64,000 bases of DNA from Leucaena leucocephala (GCA_037074615.1 CM073560.1:7199501-7263500), one strand, 5' to 3'. Positions 1 to 11,243 are shown, numbered from the stretch's first letter. Translations and numbers: made by a program. The notes: generated from the letters alone by a model not told the origin.

Positions 1-325
1 TTTTTCTTTGAATCACTGATAAGTATATCATAATCATCAGGTGGTTTATGGAGAGTGGAATGGAGAAATTACATTTTCCAATCTCAAAAACAAAAGCTGC
101 ATATTCCTTGTTGACCGTGGCAGCAACACTCACCTCCCCTGAACTTCGTGAAGCACGTCTGACATGGGCAAAACAAAGCTTGCTCGGATTTGTTGTTGAT
201 GATTTCTATGATGTTTGGGGTACTAAAGATGAACACATAAACCTTATTCAGTTGATGGAAAAGTACGATCTCTGTATTAAACCCATATTCTCTTTGCATA
301 ATATACATACATATTATATGATGAG

Positions 326-454
326 TACTAGAATTTTAGAGATACATATATGTATTAGGGTTGTCTTTCTATCAAAATAACTTAAGTCAATTTGATACAA
401 TTTCTCTTAACTTTATATACCTTTAATCATTTCTCTAACTCTTATATTCCAATA
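326..454 (-). repeat. Solo TRIM-type LTR in pseudogene intron
   Basis: Counterpart of the 151-bp solo LTR at 59949-60099, sharing its position in the intron after the DDFYD exon but lacking about 22 bp near the right end. ATGAG before it and CTGAG after it look like a decayed target duplication. Because both gene copies carry it, the insertion is older than the tandem duplication. Confidence 0.6.
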
Positions 455-1392
455 CTGAGATTATATGTTTTGAACAATGAATCGCAGGTGGGACAATGTA
501 GATGTCAACAAAGAAAGTTGTTCTGAGACGGTGAAGATAATATTCTTAGCACTAAAGAGAACGATTTCTGAGATTGCAGACCAAGCACATAAAGTTCAAG
601 GACGGAGTGTGTTGAACCACTTGATTCATATTGTAAGATCATAATTATCTCTTTATTTTCTTAATTAACAAGAGATTTCTCCCATACATTGTACATGAGT
701 AGAAAAAAATATGTTATAATTGATTAATTATTTCTGATTATTTTGAATTATCATTATAGTTAGAAATTTAAAATATCATAAAATTAATTAATGAGATTAT
801 TGATTAATAACTATTATGGGGCTCAAAAATTTTCAAAGATCAAGTTGTTTATAATTATTATGAATCATCTCACTATAGTTAGAAATTTAAAATATCATAA
901 AATAAAATCAGTTAAAGGAATTACTAAGTAATTACCATCAAAGGGCTCAAAATCTTTCAAAGATCAAAGTGTGATTATTAATTAGATTATTGATTGCGAC
1001 TTGTAGATAAAAGAATTGAAAGTGTTGAGTTGGATTGCCTTAAATATATTTTTAACCAAATTGAGTATTACAAGATTCTAAGAGTAACACTTTATCATTG
1101 GACTAAACTCCATTAATGAATTATACTTACATGTTTATTAATCACATGAATGCTGACATTTAAATTTTTTAGACGGTGGATTTACTGCGGTCTGAGTTAA
1201 AGGAAGCTGAATGGTGCAGAACATGTGTGCCAAGTATAGAAGAATATGAGCGTAATGGAATTATATCAATGGCCTTGGGATCAATTATTATTCCTGTAAT
1301 GTATCTCATTCGACCCAAGATTCCAGAAGCTCTCACTAAAAGTGATGAATACAATATGACATATTTTTTTAAAATACCATAACCATTTTTCT

Positions 1393-1544
1393 TAACTTCC
1401 TCCCTCCCTCTCTTACTTGATTATTGTTGAGGGAATAACAATAGGGTAATTTAGGTAAAAGCTGATAAATATAGAAAATATGTTTTTTATTTAGGACCAA
1501 GATCAATTCTTCAATTAAGTTCTATATTAAGGACCGGAAGAGTA
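1393..1544. mobile_element. Small MITE-like element in last intron (copy 1)
   Basis: Begins with a CTTCCTCCCTCCC-like end and finishes with GGACCGGAAGAGTA, roughly inverted copies of each other and flanked by TA. This resembles Stowaway/mariner-type MITEs. The same element is in the intact copy at 61185-61332, so it predates the duplication. The ends are imperfect and the superfamily is uncertain. Confidence 0.4.
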
Positions 1545-1924
1545 TAATTTAATTTCCTTCCTCTTATTTTTTTGTTTGATTTATCCTAAGATGTAACACT
1601 ATAAGTGAATAAGAATATTATTGTATATGTTTTTGCAGAGAGAAAAAGAACAAGGCAAATTTATCGCGCTTGATTCATGGGTGTGGGGTAGAAAGTGAAG
1701 AAGAGATCATAAAGAAGATACAGACTAAACTTGAGAGAAGAGAAAAGAGCTGTTGAGATTAGTGTTAAAGGAAGAAGGAACAAGATGTCAAGAGAAGTGA
1801 GAGATGTGTATTGGAAAATGAGCAGATCACTTCACTTGATTTATAAGAAGGAAGATGTGATTCATGCAAAGGAGATGCCAAATGAGTTGCTCAACATCAG
1901 AGATGTAGTTCTCAACAATCCCAT

Positions 1925-2320
1925 TGTAAGGAAATGGGCCAGTCCACCCATGGTTGATTAGGCCTAGATCCATGAATGAGCATTGATGGGAAATGGAGGG
2001 AACAATTTTCCTCTCCAATTTTTGAACGGAGGAAAACGTGGGAGTGGGAGGTTGCATAAGAGTCCCACTCCTCCTAACAAACAGACATATAGAGACAGAA
2101 GGCTTGCTCCCGGGTGTGTATCTGTCTGCTTTGCTCTGCATTCAGTATTCCTTTTTCTGGAAGTTCTCTCTCCCTTAGTGTGTAACGTCCGATGCTCTGT
2201 CTTTGTCCTTCATCGGTGCATTTACTGTGTATATGTGCCAGAGTCCATACAAGGTGCTCCGGTTACGCGTGGCTATCTCGGTGAACAGGAAAACATCCAA
2301 GGTACGCCCGAAACCCTACA
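1925..2320 (+). repeat. Copia B 5' LTR
   Basis: 396-bp direct repeat of 10849-11243. Read-through from the pseudogene into this LTR would replace the last codons with a dozen LTR-encoded residues. Short open frames inside it are not genes. Confidence 0.93.
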
Positions 2321-2321
2321 G

Positions 2322-2334
2322 TGGTATCAGAGCC
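2322..2334 (+). promoter_or_regulatory. Copia B primer binding site
   Basis: TGGTATCAGAGCC, complementary to the 3' end of plant initiator-Met tRNA, one base after the 5' LTR. It primes minus-strand cDNA synthesis and sets the element on the + strand. Confidence 0.92.
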
Positions 2335-3485
2335 CACTTCCACATGTTTCTGTGTTTTTTTATTTTTCTGGCTATACACTGTTCTGTATGCTCATTTTGG
2401 TTTCCAAGTGATTATTCCATGAGAATATGTATGGAGCATGCGTTTAGACCATAAACAGAAGCATACAGAGCATGAACTGAAACAGAGGCCTTTAGTTTTA
2501 AAATTTGTTCATTGGAAAACAGTGTTTTTAGGCTATGATATTAGTCCCATTGCGTAGAGCTCGAAAAAACAAGGAAAATGACACCAAGAACGTCGAAATC
2601 GGACGTTGAACGGAGAAGTTACGAAGGAAAAATGAGTCGGGTCCGTCGGACCCGACCCATTTTCCAGTCGGGTCTGTGTGACCCGGCTGGAGGTCAGGAA
2701 CGATCAAAACAGCGTCGTTTTGATCCTCCCCTAAACGACGTCGTTTTGCTTGTGGGCAAAAAACAAAAAAAAATAGAAACAGAGGTTTTCTGTTTCTGCG
2801 GACTGGGCTGCGTTCAGCCCAGTTCAGCAGTCCCTCCGTACAAAAAAAAGGCTACAGTGAGTAGGCCCATTTAAAAAAAATTAAAAAAAAATAGAGGCTG
2901 CGGGGTATAACAAATTTTTATTTATTTATTTATTTTTATTAAAAAAAAGGGGAGGAAATTCTGGTGGCTGACACGTGGCAGCACCAGACTGGAGCATGTA
3001 ATGCACGCGCCAGAGGCTGAGAGTGGGCTTTATTCAATTTTTTTTTATTTTTTCTGAATTAATCCTTCTTAGGGCACGTGAGGGCGCGTCGGAGTTCCAA
3101 TTGAGGTGTAGTTTGTTCCTAAAAATCTCTAAAATCAAGATCTTCATTTTGATATATAATTTGCCTAATTTGGGGGCAATTATAGACCTATTTGTGGATA
3201 TTCAGTGCATTTTGTGGTATTCTTTTGTGTTTAAAAATTCCAGAAAATTATAATAATTAATATTTTTTATTATTTAGGTGAAAATTGCTTCATCTAGCAT
3301 TGAATCTCTAGGACTTAGCTTAAATGATGACATTTCATTTCTGGATGATGTCAATAACCCAGAGGAGGACCTTCAAGAGGATCCCAAGGGGGAACCTGAA
3401 GAGGATCCATAACAAGATCTTGATGAACTCTCTGAAGAAGACCCAGAGGAGTTGATGGAGGAAGTTCCATAAGAGACCCAAAGTA
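2335..3485 (+). other. Copia B leader with hairpin and acidic reading-frame remnant
   Basis: Untranslated leader between the primer site and the gag region. It contains a near-perfect palindrome at 2636-2656 (10-bp arms, one central base) and several ACGACGTCGTTTT-type motifs. From about 3278, just after an intron-like TTATTTAG, there is a decayed frame rich in Glu, Asp and Pro (EEDP-like runs) with in-frame stops. No known domain recognised. Confidence 0.5.
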
Positions 3486-3944
3486 ATGTATGATACCGGC
3501 CCATTGTCGGAAACGTTATTCCCCATCGACCCCCTTCCTTTGCAGCCTTTAATGGATTCTTCAGACTCCAAGTCGGTGCCTACTCTTCACGATGAATCTC
3601 CAGTTGAGGATGGAGAGGAAGTGGATCAACCTCTTACCCCTGCTTTGGCTATGAGTATAGCTGAAAAAGATGCAGCCAAACTAACAAACATAAAAAGCAT
3701 AAATGGCGTGATTGGAGACTACATTGAATGCATGACAAATAAGAAGAATACCGAATTCTACTTGAAAGTCATAATGGAATATATACTAGCAACAAGGGTT
3801 AGAGAAAAGTCTAGAACAGGACGCATTAAAAAAACACATTGGCTTCAAATAATAGAATTTGTATCTAACCTTCATAAGCCGCCTCGTAAGCTTAAGAAAC
3901 TAAGAAAAGCGATGTTAGATTATTGTAAAGCTCATATCAAATGA
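3486..3944 (+). CDS. Unrecognised 152-aa ORF in copia B leader
   Basis: Open frame of 152 codons lying upstream of gag in the leader, on the same strand as the element. The first half is acidic and Ser/Pro-rich. The second half (about residues 70-152) is predicted helical and ends strongly basic (KPPRKLKKLRK). It does not look like gag, protease or any copia domain I know, and the real gag start follows about 440 bp later. It may be an extra ORF carried by this lineage or a captured fragment of a host gene. It remains open while gag and pol carry stops, but at this length that could be chance. Confidence 0.35.
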   Translation: MYDTGPLSETLFPIDPLPLQPLMDSSDSKSVPTLHDESPVEDGEEVDQPLTPALAMSIAEKDAAKLTNIKSINGVIGDYIECMTNKKNTEFYLKVIMEYILATRVREKSRTGRIKKTHWLQIIEFVSNLHKPPRKLKKLRKAMLDYCKAHIK

Positions 3945-4382
3945 TGTATATTTGTATTTGATTAGCATTGCGTTACTTAGTTAAGGACATGTTTTATTAC
4001 TCTTCCTTTGTAAAGACTTGACATTTATTACATGCCTTATATGCAATGGAATTATGTTTTATTTCATTTCTTTACAAGTTATGATTAATGTATGTTTTTT
4101 ATAAGTGGGAGCTCTTTTAGATAATGAGTCTTCTAAAAGCAAAACATGAGAGTGCTTATATTAATTTTGATAGAAAGTAATGAAGCTGCTAGTGCCTATG
4201 TGATGGGAGGTACAAACGTATTCTCCTGATCGTGGGCCTAGTAATGTTATTATTTTCTGATCAAAAATGATAAAAGTACATGACATTGTATACTTTACAT
4301 ATGCTATATATATTCACTTAAATGTTCCGTGGTTCAATAAATTAATGTGGGATAGGTTTGTCACAGAACCAATATTGAACAA

Positions 4383-4936
4383 TGGCCTCAAAGAACATTA
4401 TTGCTGAATTGAACAAGGGGGAAAAACTCAACGGGGACAACTGGGATATTTGACACTGAAAGGTCCAATATATTCTAGAAGTACGATTAAGCCATTAACC
4501 ATGGCAATGGTAGAGCCTAAAGTTGGAAATACGGCCCAGCACAGAAGAGACCAAGAAGTATACATATCGTGGAAAAAGAAGAATAGCATAGCAAGAATTA
4601 CACTGCTGAGTGCAATGGCAGATGATTTAATGTGAGTTTGAGACACACAGAACGGCACAAGCAATTTGGATTGCCTTAAAGGATAAGTTTGGTGGAGTTT
4701 CAACGACTAAGCTTAGACGGTTGACGATTAAATTCGACACCTATAAGCTAAAATCGAATAATCCTATGAGGCAACATCTGCGAGAGATGTCCACAATGAT
4801 CCGTGAATTGAAGGAGGCTGGACATAATTTATCTGATGAGCAGTAAGTGTAAGCTGTCATCAGGTCTCTCCCTGCCAATTGGGAGCACATGAAAGTTAAT
4901 TTGACCCATAATGAGAACATCATCACTTTCAATGAT
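4383..4936 (+). pseudogene. gag: Copia B gag, N-terminal part
   Basis: Starts MASKNIIAELNKGEKLNGDN, a typical copia gag beginning, then hits a TGA where the family usually has tryptophan. Further gag-like stretches follow in shifted frames (RITLLSAMADDL, LRRLTIKFDTYKL, VNLTHNENIITFND). The frame is cut at 4936 by the nested CACTA element and resumes at 6266 with VAKHLELEDERL. Gag would form the virus-like particle that packages element RNA; this copy is dead. Confidence 0.85.
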
Positions 4937-5271
4937 CAAGGCTGGAAAAAAAGGCTTTCTAAATCGGTTAAAAATAGACTTCTACACCGGACTTTGATCC
5001 GGTGTAGAAATAGCCCGTGTAAAAAGTTTAATATTCTACACCGGTTGTATATGACCAGTGTAAACAATCAGCTTTTTTAAATCGATTATTCTATACAACC
5101 GGTTTAAAAAGTAATGTCAAAATAAAAACAAAAATCAGAATAAAAAAACTCTGGTCTGAAATTATTTCCTTCTTCGTCACAAATCTGAAGGAGGAGGAGA
5201 TTGATGAAGAAGAATACGTACTTGTAAAATGCAAGCAGAGAACAAAAAAGAGGAAGAAAGAAAAAGCCAGA

Positions 5272-5600
5272 GAACCCAGAAATGAAAGAAATAAAAACTC
5301 AGATATATGCATAGAAATGAAAACCCATAAACGTCGTCACCTAATTGAAGATATCACAAAAATATCGTCACAATTCCTTTTGGTTACCTGCTCAAAAGCA
5401 AACAAAAATATATTTAAACAGAACCCAGAAATGAATGAGACAACAACCCAAATATATACACAGAAATGAAAACCTAGAAACACCGTTACCTAATTAAAGA
5501 TATCATAGAAACATCGTCACAATTCCTCCGACTTACCCAGTTAAAAATGAACAGAAATATATTTAAACAAAATCGAGAAAGAAAGGAACAAAAAAATAGA
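5272..5600. repeat. 149-bp tandem repeat inside the CACTA element
   Basis: Two full units start at about 5272 and 5421, and the beginning of a third at about 5570. Each carries an AACCCAGAAATGAA-like start and an AAAATATATTTAAACA-like end. This is an internal duplication of filler DNA with no coding signal. Confidence 0.6.
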
Positions 5601-6019
5601 CACCCACCATCGCAGATCTGGGTCTTCCTCTTTGGCGAGCTTTAGAGGCTACAACGACTGACTTCAATAATAGAGAACGACGAGCACAGGTATGGGTCAT
5701 CGCATATCTAGGTCTTCTTTTTTGGCGAGCTTTAGACAGTGTGTTACGAAGGTGGAGCTTCCTATCACTATTTGTTCTCCCTTGTGTAATTTTCTCTATG
5801 GACGACGATATGATTTGTGAAGATAGGGAATCGTAAAAAATCAACGCTTTTTGTTAGATTTTTAATAGCAAAGACATTCTACACCGGATGTAATTCTACC
5901 AGCTATAGATAAGACTGGTTTAAAAATATTCTTTTTAAAACCCCATTTTTAAAGCCCCATTTTTAAATCGGTCACTACGGAAACGGTTTAAAAAACAATT
6001 GACCAGTGGCATTTTTGTA

Positions 6020-6205
6020 AATAAGATGGAATATTTACACCGGTCATGACTTTTTACATCGGTCATGTTTTACAACCGGTGTAAATATTTCATCTTATTT
6101 ACAAAAATGCCACCGGTCATGACTTTTTACACTGGTCATGTTTTACAACCGGTGTAAATATTTCATCTTATTTACAAAAATGCCACCGGTCATTTTTTTT
6201 AAATC
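6020..6205. repeat. Inverted and direct ACCGGT repeats at CACTA right end
   Basis: AACCGGTGTAAATATTTCAT and the following TTATTTAC stretch appear twice in direct order about 77 bp apart. An opposite-oriented copy at about 6018-6045 can pair with them into long hairpins. Confidence 0.7.
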
Positions 6206-6262
6206 GTCTCCGCAGTGACCGGTTTAAAAATGGGGCTTTAAAAAGCCTATTTTCCACTAGTG

Positions 6263-7054
6263 GATGTAGCTAAGCATTTGGAGCTAGAGGATGAACGTCT
6301 GGAGGCTTACAAGGCTACTGGACAAGCCTATCTGACCGAAGGTGCTGGTCCTTCCCAATCAAAGCCTGAATTTAAAAAGGGCAAGAAATTTTAGAAAAAT
6401 GGGAAGAAAGGCGGTCCTCCGCCCAAGAAAGGCAAGCAACAATACAAGAAGAAGGGAAAGAAAGGAGGCAAGAAAAAGCTAGACCTAAAGAAGGTCAAAT
6501 GCTTTGCATGCCATAATATGGGATATTTCGCACGTGACTGTTCTAAACAGACTGAGAGCGAAAAGGTAAAAGTGAATTTTGTGAATTCACATGTCTCATT
6601 TGTTTCTAGTACTATTTTTCTAACAGAACCTATTTCCTTTTCTTGGATTATTGACTCAGGCTCCACAGACCACGTAAGTCGAGATCGAGGATCTTTCGTG
6701 GAATACTGTCGGTTGCCATTTCAAAGCAAGTGGCTTTTCGTTGGCAATAATGCAAGGATTGAGCTTCGAGGCATTGGCACCTATAAACTTGTTTTGCGTG
6801 GTGGAAAGACCTTGATGCTGCATGATGTGCTTCATGCTCCTGACGTCCGACAGAATTTAGTTTCTGTAATTTGCTTATTGAACTTTGGGTTTAATGTAAA
6901 CTTTCATGGTAGAGTTGCAGACATTTATAGCAACTCAACATTTTATGGTTCAGCTTTCCAATTTCAAAAGTTCTTTATTTTGGATCTTGCTGGTGATTTT
7001 AATGTTCATGATTGCTTTGCTATTACTTCGAATAATCCTGATATGAAAATCTAG
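6263..7054 (+). pseudogene. Copia B gag C-terminus (zinc knuckle) and protease
   Basis: The frame continues the gag cut at 4936. A lysine-rich stretch precedes a CCHC-type knuckle, CFACHNMGYFARDC, whose histidine is replaced by tyrosine. The protease active site follows as DSGST, intact. In-frame stops fall at 6392-6394 and 7052-7054. The protease would cut the polyprotein; the knuckle would bind element RNA. Motif order and the aspartic protease triad are clear, and the stops make it a pseudogene. Confidence 0.88.
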
Positions 7055-8050
7055 CATTCTAGACTAGGACATATTAATCAAAATAGAATGATTAAACTGG
7101 CAAAAGAAGGCTTGTTGGGGGTAATCCCTAACATGGATATGTCATTATGCGAAAGTTGTTTAGTAGGTAAGGCTACCAGAAAACTATTTGGTAAGGGAAC
7201 ACGAGCCGAAAATCCATTGCAATTAATTCATTTCGATATTTACCGTCCAATGAGTGTGAGGGCAAGACACGGAGCTTAGTATTTTATTACCTTTATTGAT
7301 GATTTTTCACGATATGGTCATGTCTATTTGATTTTACATAAGTCTGAGGCACTAGAGTGCTTTAGACGATACATAAATGAAGTAGAAAATCAAATGGACA
7401 ATAGAATCAAGGCATTACGCACTGATCGAGGTCGTGAATACCTTTCGGATCAATTCAAACAGCTCTGTGAAGAAAAAGGGATTATTAGGCAACTAACTAT
7501 CCCTGGCACATCTCAACAGAATGGGGTTGCCGAAAGAATAAATAGAACTCTTCTAGACATGGTTAGGTCTATGATGGCTCAGGCAAACCTTCCAATTTCA
7601 CATTGGGGTGATGTTTTATTGACAGCAACCTTCATACTTAACCGTGTGCCCTCCAAGTCAGTCACTTCCACACCCTACGAGTTATGGACTAAACGCCAGC
7701 TAGATCTAAGCATGCTTAGATCATGGGGCTCGGCGGCCTATATCCATGACAGTTCTCATAGACATGGGAAACTGGATCCTAGAGGGAAGAAATATATCTT
7801 CATAAGGTACTCTGAACCCTCAAAAGGATATGTATTCATAAGTGAAATTGAAAATGTAACAGTGACTGAAACAGAATCAAGAGATGCTATATTCATTGAA
7901 ACAGAATTTCCCAGTAGGGGAGATGTTGACCGTACTGTATCTCTTTATGAGACTCAGGAACAAGATAGTGCCGAACAAATTGACAGACCAGAATCCTCTA
8001 GGTATGTCAATTTGAGTGGGAGCCAAGAACGGTCAACACAAAGACTGAGG
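7055..8050 (+). pseudogene. Copia B integrase
   Basis: Continues in the same frame. The N-terminal HHCC zinc domain is seen as HSRLGH...CESC. The catalytic core follows with FIDDFSRYGH, a second acidic site in LRTDRGREY and a glutamate in NGVAERINRT, matching D,D,E retroviral-type integrases. A TAG at 7277-7279 interrupts it just before the first catalytic aspartate. Integrase would insert the cDNA, giving the 5-bp duplications seen at the element ends. Confidence 0.88.
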
Positions 8051-9292
8051 CAAATGAGAAAAGATAAGCAAGTTGCTATTGCTCATAACAGAAAGAGTTA
8101 CAGGGAAAGTGTTCAAAAGAGACGCTTCCAAATAGAAGGTGAAGCACTCTTAGTTACTCCAGAAGGGGATGATAAACCCTGCACTGTTCATGAGGCCTTG
8201 GCAGGTCCTGCTAAGGAGGAATGGAAGAAAGCGATGAAAGAGGAAATGGATTCAATGATGAAAAACCAAGTCTGGGAATTGGTTGATCTACCAAAAGGGC
8301 GTAAAGCCATTGGGAACAAGTGGCTTCTCAAAATCAAGAGAAAGGTGGATGGATCAATTGACAAATTTAAAGCTCGATTGGTCACAAAGGGATATACACA
8401 ACAGGAAGGTATAGATTATGAGGATACTTTTTCACCTGTTGTGCACTTCAACTCTATAAGACTTATTCTGGCAATAGTAAACAGTTTAAACCTGGAGTTA
8501 CATCATATAGATGTAAAAACCACATTCCTGAATGGTGATCTGGATGAAGAAATCTATATGGAACAACCAATAGGTTTTATTGAAAAAGGGTTTGAATACA
8601 AGAAGTGTAAACTCAAAAGATCCATTTATGGATTAAAACAGTCATCCAGACAGTGGTACTTGAGGTTTCACAAGGCAATAACCTCATATAACTTCCAAAT
8701 AATAGAGGAAGACCACTGCGTCTACGTTAAGCGGTTTAAGGGTAACTTTGTAATATTATCCTTATACGTAGACGATATACTATTAGTCGAAAATAGTCTT
8801 GACTCGGTGATAGCTATTAAAGAATGACTTTCATCAAACTTTGAGATGAAAGACATGGGTGAAGCAGAATATATACTTGGAGTCAAGATTCGAAGGAATC
8901 GCTCTAAGAGAATCCTCACTCTTTCACAAGAGAGTTATATCAAGAAGATACTTGAGCGATTAAATATGAGTGAATGCAATCCCATGGATATCCCTGTAGC
9001 CACTGGAGTGGCCTTGAATTCAGACATGTGTCCTAAAATTGATATAGATAGAAAGCAAATGGAAAGAGTTCCATATGCCAGTGTCGTTGGTAGCCTGATG
9101 TACGCAATGTTGTGCACTAGACCAAATATTTGTTATGCAGTGGGGCTGGTTAGCAGATTCCAGTCTAACCCCGGTGAGAAACACTGGAAAGCAGTGAAGA
9201 GGATCTTGAGATACTTAAAGGGCATATCTGATTATGCATTTTGTTATCAAGGAAGCGATCTACGCCTAGTCGGTTATTCTGATCTGATATAG
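8051..9292 (+). pseudogene. Copia B reverse transcriptase
   Basis: Copia-type reverse transcriptase. Hallmarks are the KARLVTKGYTQQEGIDYEDTF block, HHIDVKTTFLNGDL, SIYGLKQSSRQWY and the catalytic YVDDILL, which is intact. A TGA at 8825-8827 splits the domain, and another stop ends this frame at 9290-9292. The domain order, integrase before reverse transcriptase, places the element in Ty1/copia rather than Ty3/gypsy. Confidence 0.92.
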
Positions 9293-9737
9293 GCGGTGAT
9301 GAAGAACAATGAAGATCTACTTTAGGATACACCTTCTTGCTTAACAACGGAGCCATATGTTGGAGTAGCAAGAAGCAGACGTGCATTGCTTTACACTCTA
9401 TGGAAGATGAGTTTGTGGCATGCACTGCAACAGCACAAAAGACTGTTTGGCTGAAGAGATTTATCGAACACCTAGAATTTGGGAATGAAAGTACCAATCT
9501 GGTGTTGATACACTGTGACAATACTCAGCCATAGCCTACACCAAAGACCCTAAGTATCACAGCAAGACCAAACATATTGATATTAAGTATAACTTTGTGA
9601 GGGATTATATAGCATAGAAAATTGTAACTGTACAATACATTTCAACTAAGTGTATGGTTGCAGACCCCCTGACTAAGCCAATAGGCAAAGAAACATTTGA
9701 GAAACATGTAACAGCCATTGGCATACTAAAAATGTAA
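9293..9737 (+). pseudogene. Copia B RNase H remnant
   Basis: Frame-shifted RNase H. SSKKQTCIALHSMEDEFVA and a later VADPLTKPIG with the usual copia C-terminal KHV follow, but two stops and at least one frameshift intervene. It would have removed the RNA strand of the RNA-DNA hybrid. Confidence 0.82.
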
Positions 9738-10848
9738 AGTAGCAGACTGTATGTAATACTTTTATTTTTCATTAATGATATCATGTCATTTATTATTACT
9801 TATATGTCTGAATGAAAGTATACAATATCTAGTATGTCGTACAGGTTGAAAAGGGTAGCTCTCTCACACGAGCAACCGCCTTTGATGCTAGAGAAGCGTT
9901 CAAAGATGAGACATGTGTTCACCAGTAAAGCAGCAAGAGTGCTGATATGGTAGAGAAGAAACACAATAAATGTCGCCTTGGCTTAAAAAGTGCAGTAGGT
10001 CGAGATGAGATCCATGAGTAAGGATATGGATCGAACTATGGATACCCACATCCATGAAACCTGTAGTCAGATAACAAATTCTTCAAAATTGACATCATAT
10101 TATGTGAATAGAATTGAAGAGTTTGGGTTTAGATACTATCAGTGTTTAGACTTAAGTTTGTACGGTGTGATTGATAGAATTAAAACAACGTACACTCTTA
10201 TAAGATAAGAGGAACACCGTAACATGTGATTCATACCACATGTGCTAAAGAACTGCAAATGGAAAGCAAGTGAATCAATCCCTGCTTCATTGTTGTGTGA
10301 GTTCCAGAAAGGTATCATCCTTTCATTAATGTTCTTTGACTTTGACAGTATTATAGAGGTATGTTTCAGCGATTGCTACTTTAGTATATGTCCTATGGTC
10401 AAATTATATATAAACCAAAGGTATTATACAAGGAAAACGGTTGATTCATATCAAAATGATATATGGGCGAAAGAAAGATTGCTAGAATATACACATCCAT
10501 GCTAGTGTCTGTGACCGGTCCCTTGTGATATTATTTTGTTAATTTCATAAGTGTGGATACTATGCATAAATGGAGGCTATCTGAGTTATATACTGACTCA
10601 AGAGGGATTAGATTAGCCATAAGAAAAGTGTATATAAGCAAATCTAGGACATTCAAGGAACTATAACTTATTTGATTGAACTGCACTAATGGGTTGCTTT
10701 GTGCTGGTCTCTGTAAAAGGGATTTCTAGTACAAACGCCTGGAAGGAGACGTCATGCCTACGCGGTCACGGCAAATCACCTACTATGAAAGAAGGAAGAA
10801 AATGAGATTGGATCTAAGACATCTAATCCACCAAGTGTGAGTCGGAGA
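9738..10848 (+). other. Copia B post-pol region and polypurine tract
   Basis: About 1.1 kb between the end of pol and the 3' LTR. It holds only short open frames (for example 10005-10208 and 10242-10505) without recognisable domains. The last 18 bases (10831-10848, CCAAGTGTGAGTCGGAGA) are a decayed polypurine tract that would prime plus-strand synthesis. Confidence 0.5.
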
Positions 10849-11243
10849 TGTAAGGAAATGGGCCAGTCCACGCATAGTGGATTAGGCCCAGATCCATGAA
10901 TGAGCATTGATGGGAAATGGAGGGAACAATTTTCCTCTCCCATTTTTTAACGGAGGAAAACGTGGGAGTGGGAGGTTTCATAAAGTCCCACTCCTCCCAT
11001 CAAACAGACATATAGAGACAGAAAGCTTGCTCCCGGGTGTGTATCTGTCTGCTTTGCTCTGCATTTAGTATTCCTTTTTCTGGAAGTTCTCTCTCCCTCA
11101 GTGTGCAACGTCCGACGCTCTGTCTCTGTCCTTCATCGGTGTAGTTGCTGTGTATACGTGCCAGAGTCCATGCAAGGTGCTCCGGTTACGCGTGGCTATC
11201 TTGATGAACAGGAAAACATTCAAGGTACGCCCGAAATCCTACA
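10849..11243 (+). repeat. Copia B 3' LTR
   Basis: 395-bp direct repeat of the 5' LTR. It is followed by TCCAT and then the displaced end of the synthase exon. Confidence 0.93.

Larger units (their letters stand above)
41..1924 (+). pseudogene. Upstream KS-like diterpene synthase copy, 3' part, broken
   Basis: This matches exons 11-14 of the intact gene at 54004-61744. The segments are 41-262 (contains DDFYD), 488-632, 1173-1355 and 1639-1924, with the same intron positions and phases; the 5' part lies outside the window. Several lesions are visible. After 1355 the exon joins directly to intron sequence, a 146-bp loss relative to 61001-61146, which removes 20 codons with the N-D of the NSE metal site and the splice donor. 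The last exon lacks 14 bp after 1668 and then 1 bp, so the frame shifts and meets a TGA before it is restored. A copia LTR replaces the last codons. Alanine-proline before the conserved isoleucine has become glycine-serine. The class I active site cannot form. Family assignment is sure; loss of function is inferred from the lesions. Confidence 0.93.
4937..6262. mobile_element. Non-autonomous CACTA (En/Spm) element nested in copia B gag
   Basis: 1326-bp element flanked by a 3-bp duplication GAT (4934-4936 and 6263-6265), the size expected for CACTA transposons. The right end read inward is CACTAGTGGAAAATAGGCTT; the left end is CAAGGCTGGAAAAAAAGGCT, so the left CACTA has mutated. Removing the element rejoins the gag frame (ITFND then VAKHLE). 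Subterminal regions are packed with ACCGGT-centred repeats in both orientations, the usual transposase-binding architecture. It encodes no transposase and needs one supplied in trans. Confidence 0.88.
1925..11243 (+). mobile_element. Copia B: Ty1/copia LTR retrotransposon in last exon of copy 1
   Basis: Full-length but decayed element of 9319 bp, about 7990 bp without its nested CACTA element. It has LTRs of 396 and 395 bp that start TGTAAGG and end CCTACA, and a primer site for initiator-Met tRNA. Gag, protease, integrase, reverse transcriptase and RNase H follow in copia order. The flanks CCCAT (1920-1924) and TCCAT (11244-11248) are a 5-bp target duplication with one change; the empty site is seen at about 61726-61740. 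The polyprotein frame has at least five in-frame stops, so it cannot move on its own. The first 57 bp of the two LTRs differ at four positions, so the insertion is not recent. Confidence 0.95.

Noticed and set aside
1983..2454. Overlapping ORFs of 142 and 83 codons
   Set aside because: They lie in the copia B LTR and primer-site region and have no domain; the 3' LTR copy does not keep them.
3335..3571. 78-codon minus-strand hydrophobic ORF
   Set aside because: Antisense of the EEDP-rich stretch in the copia B leader; the apparent Leu/Trp richness is just the complement of the acidic repeats.
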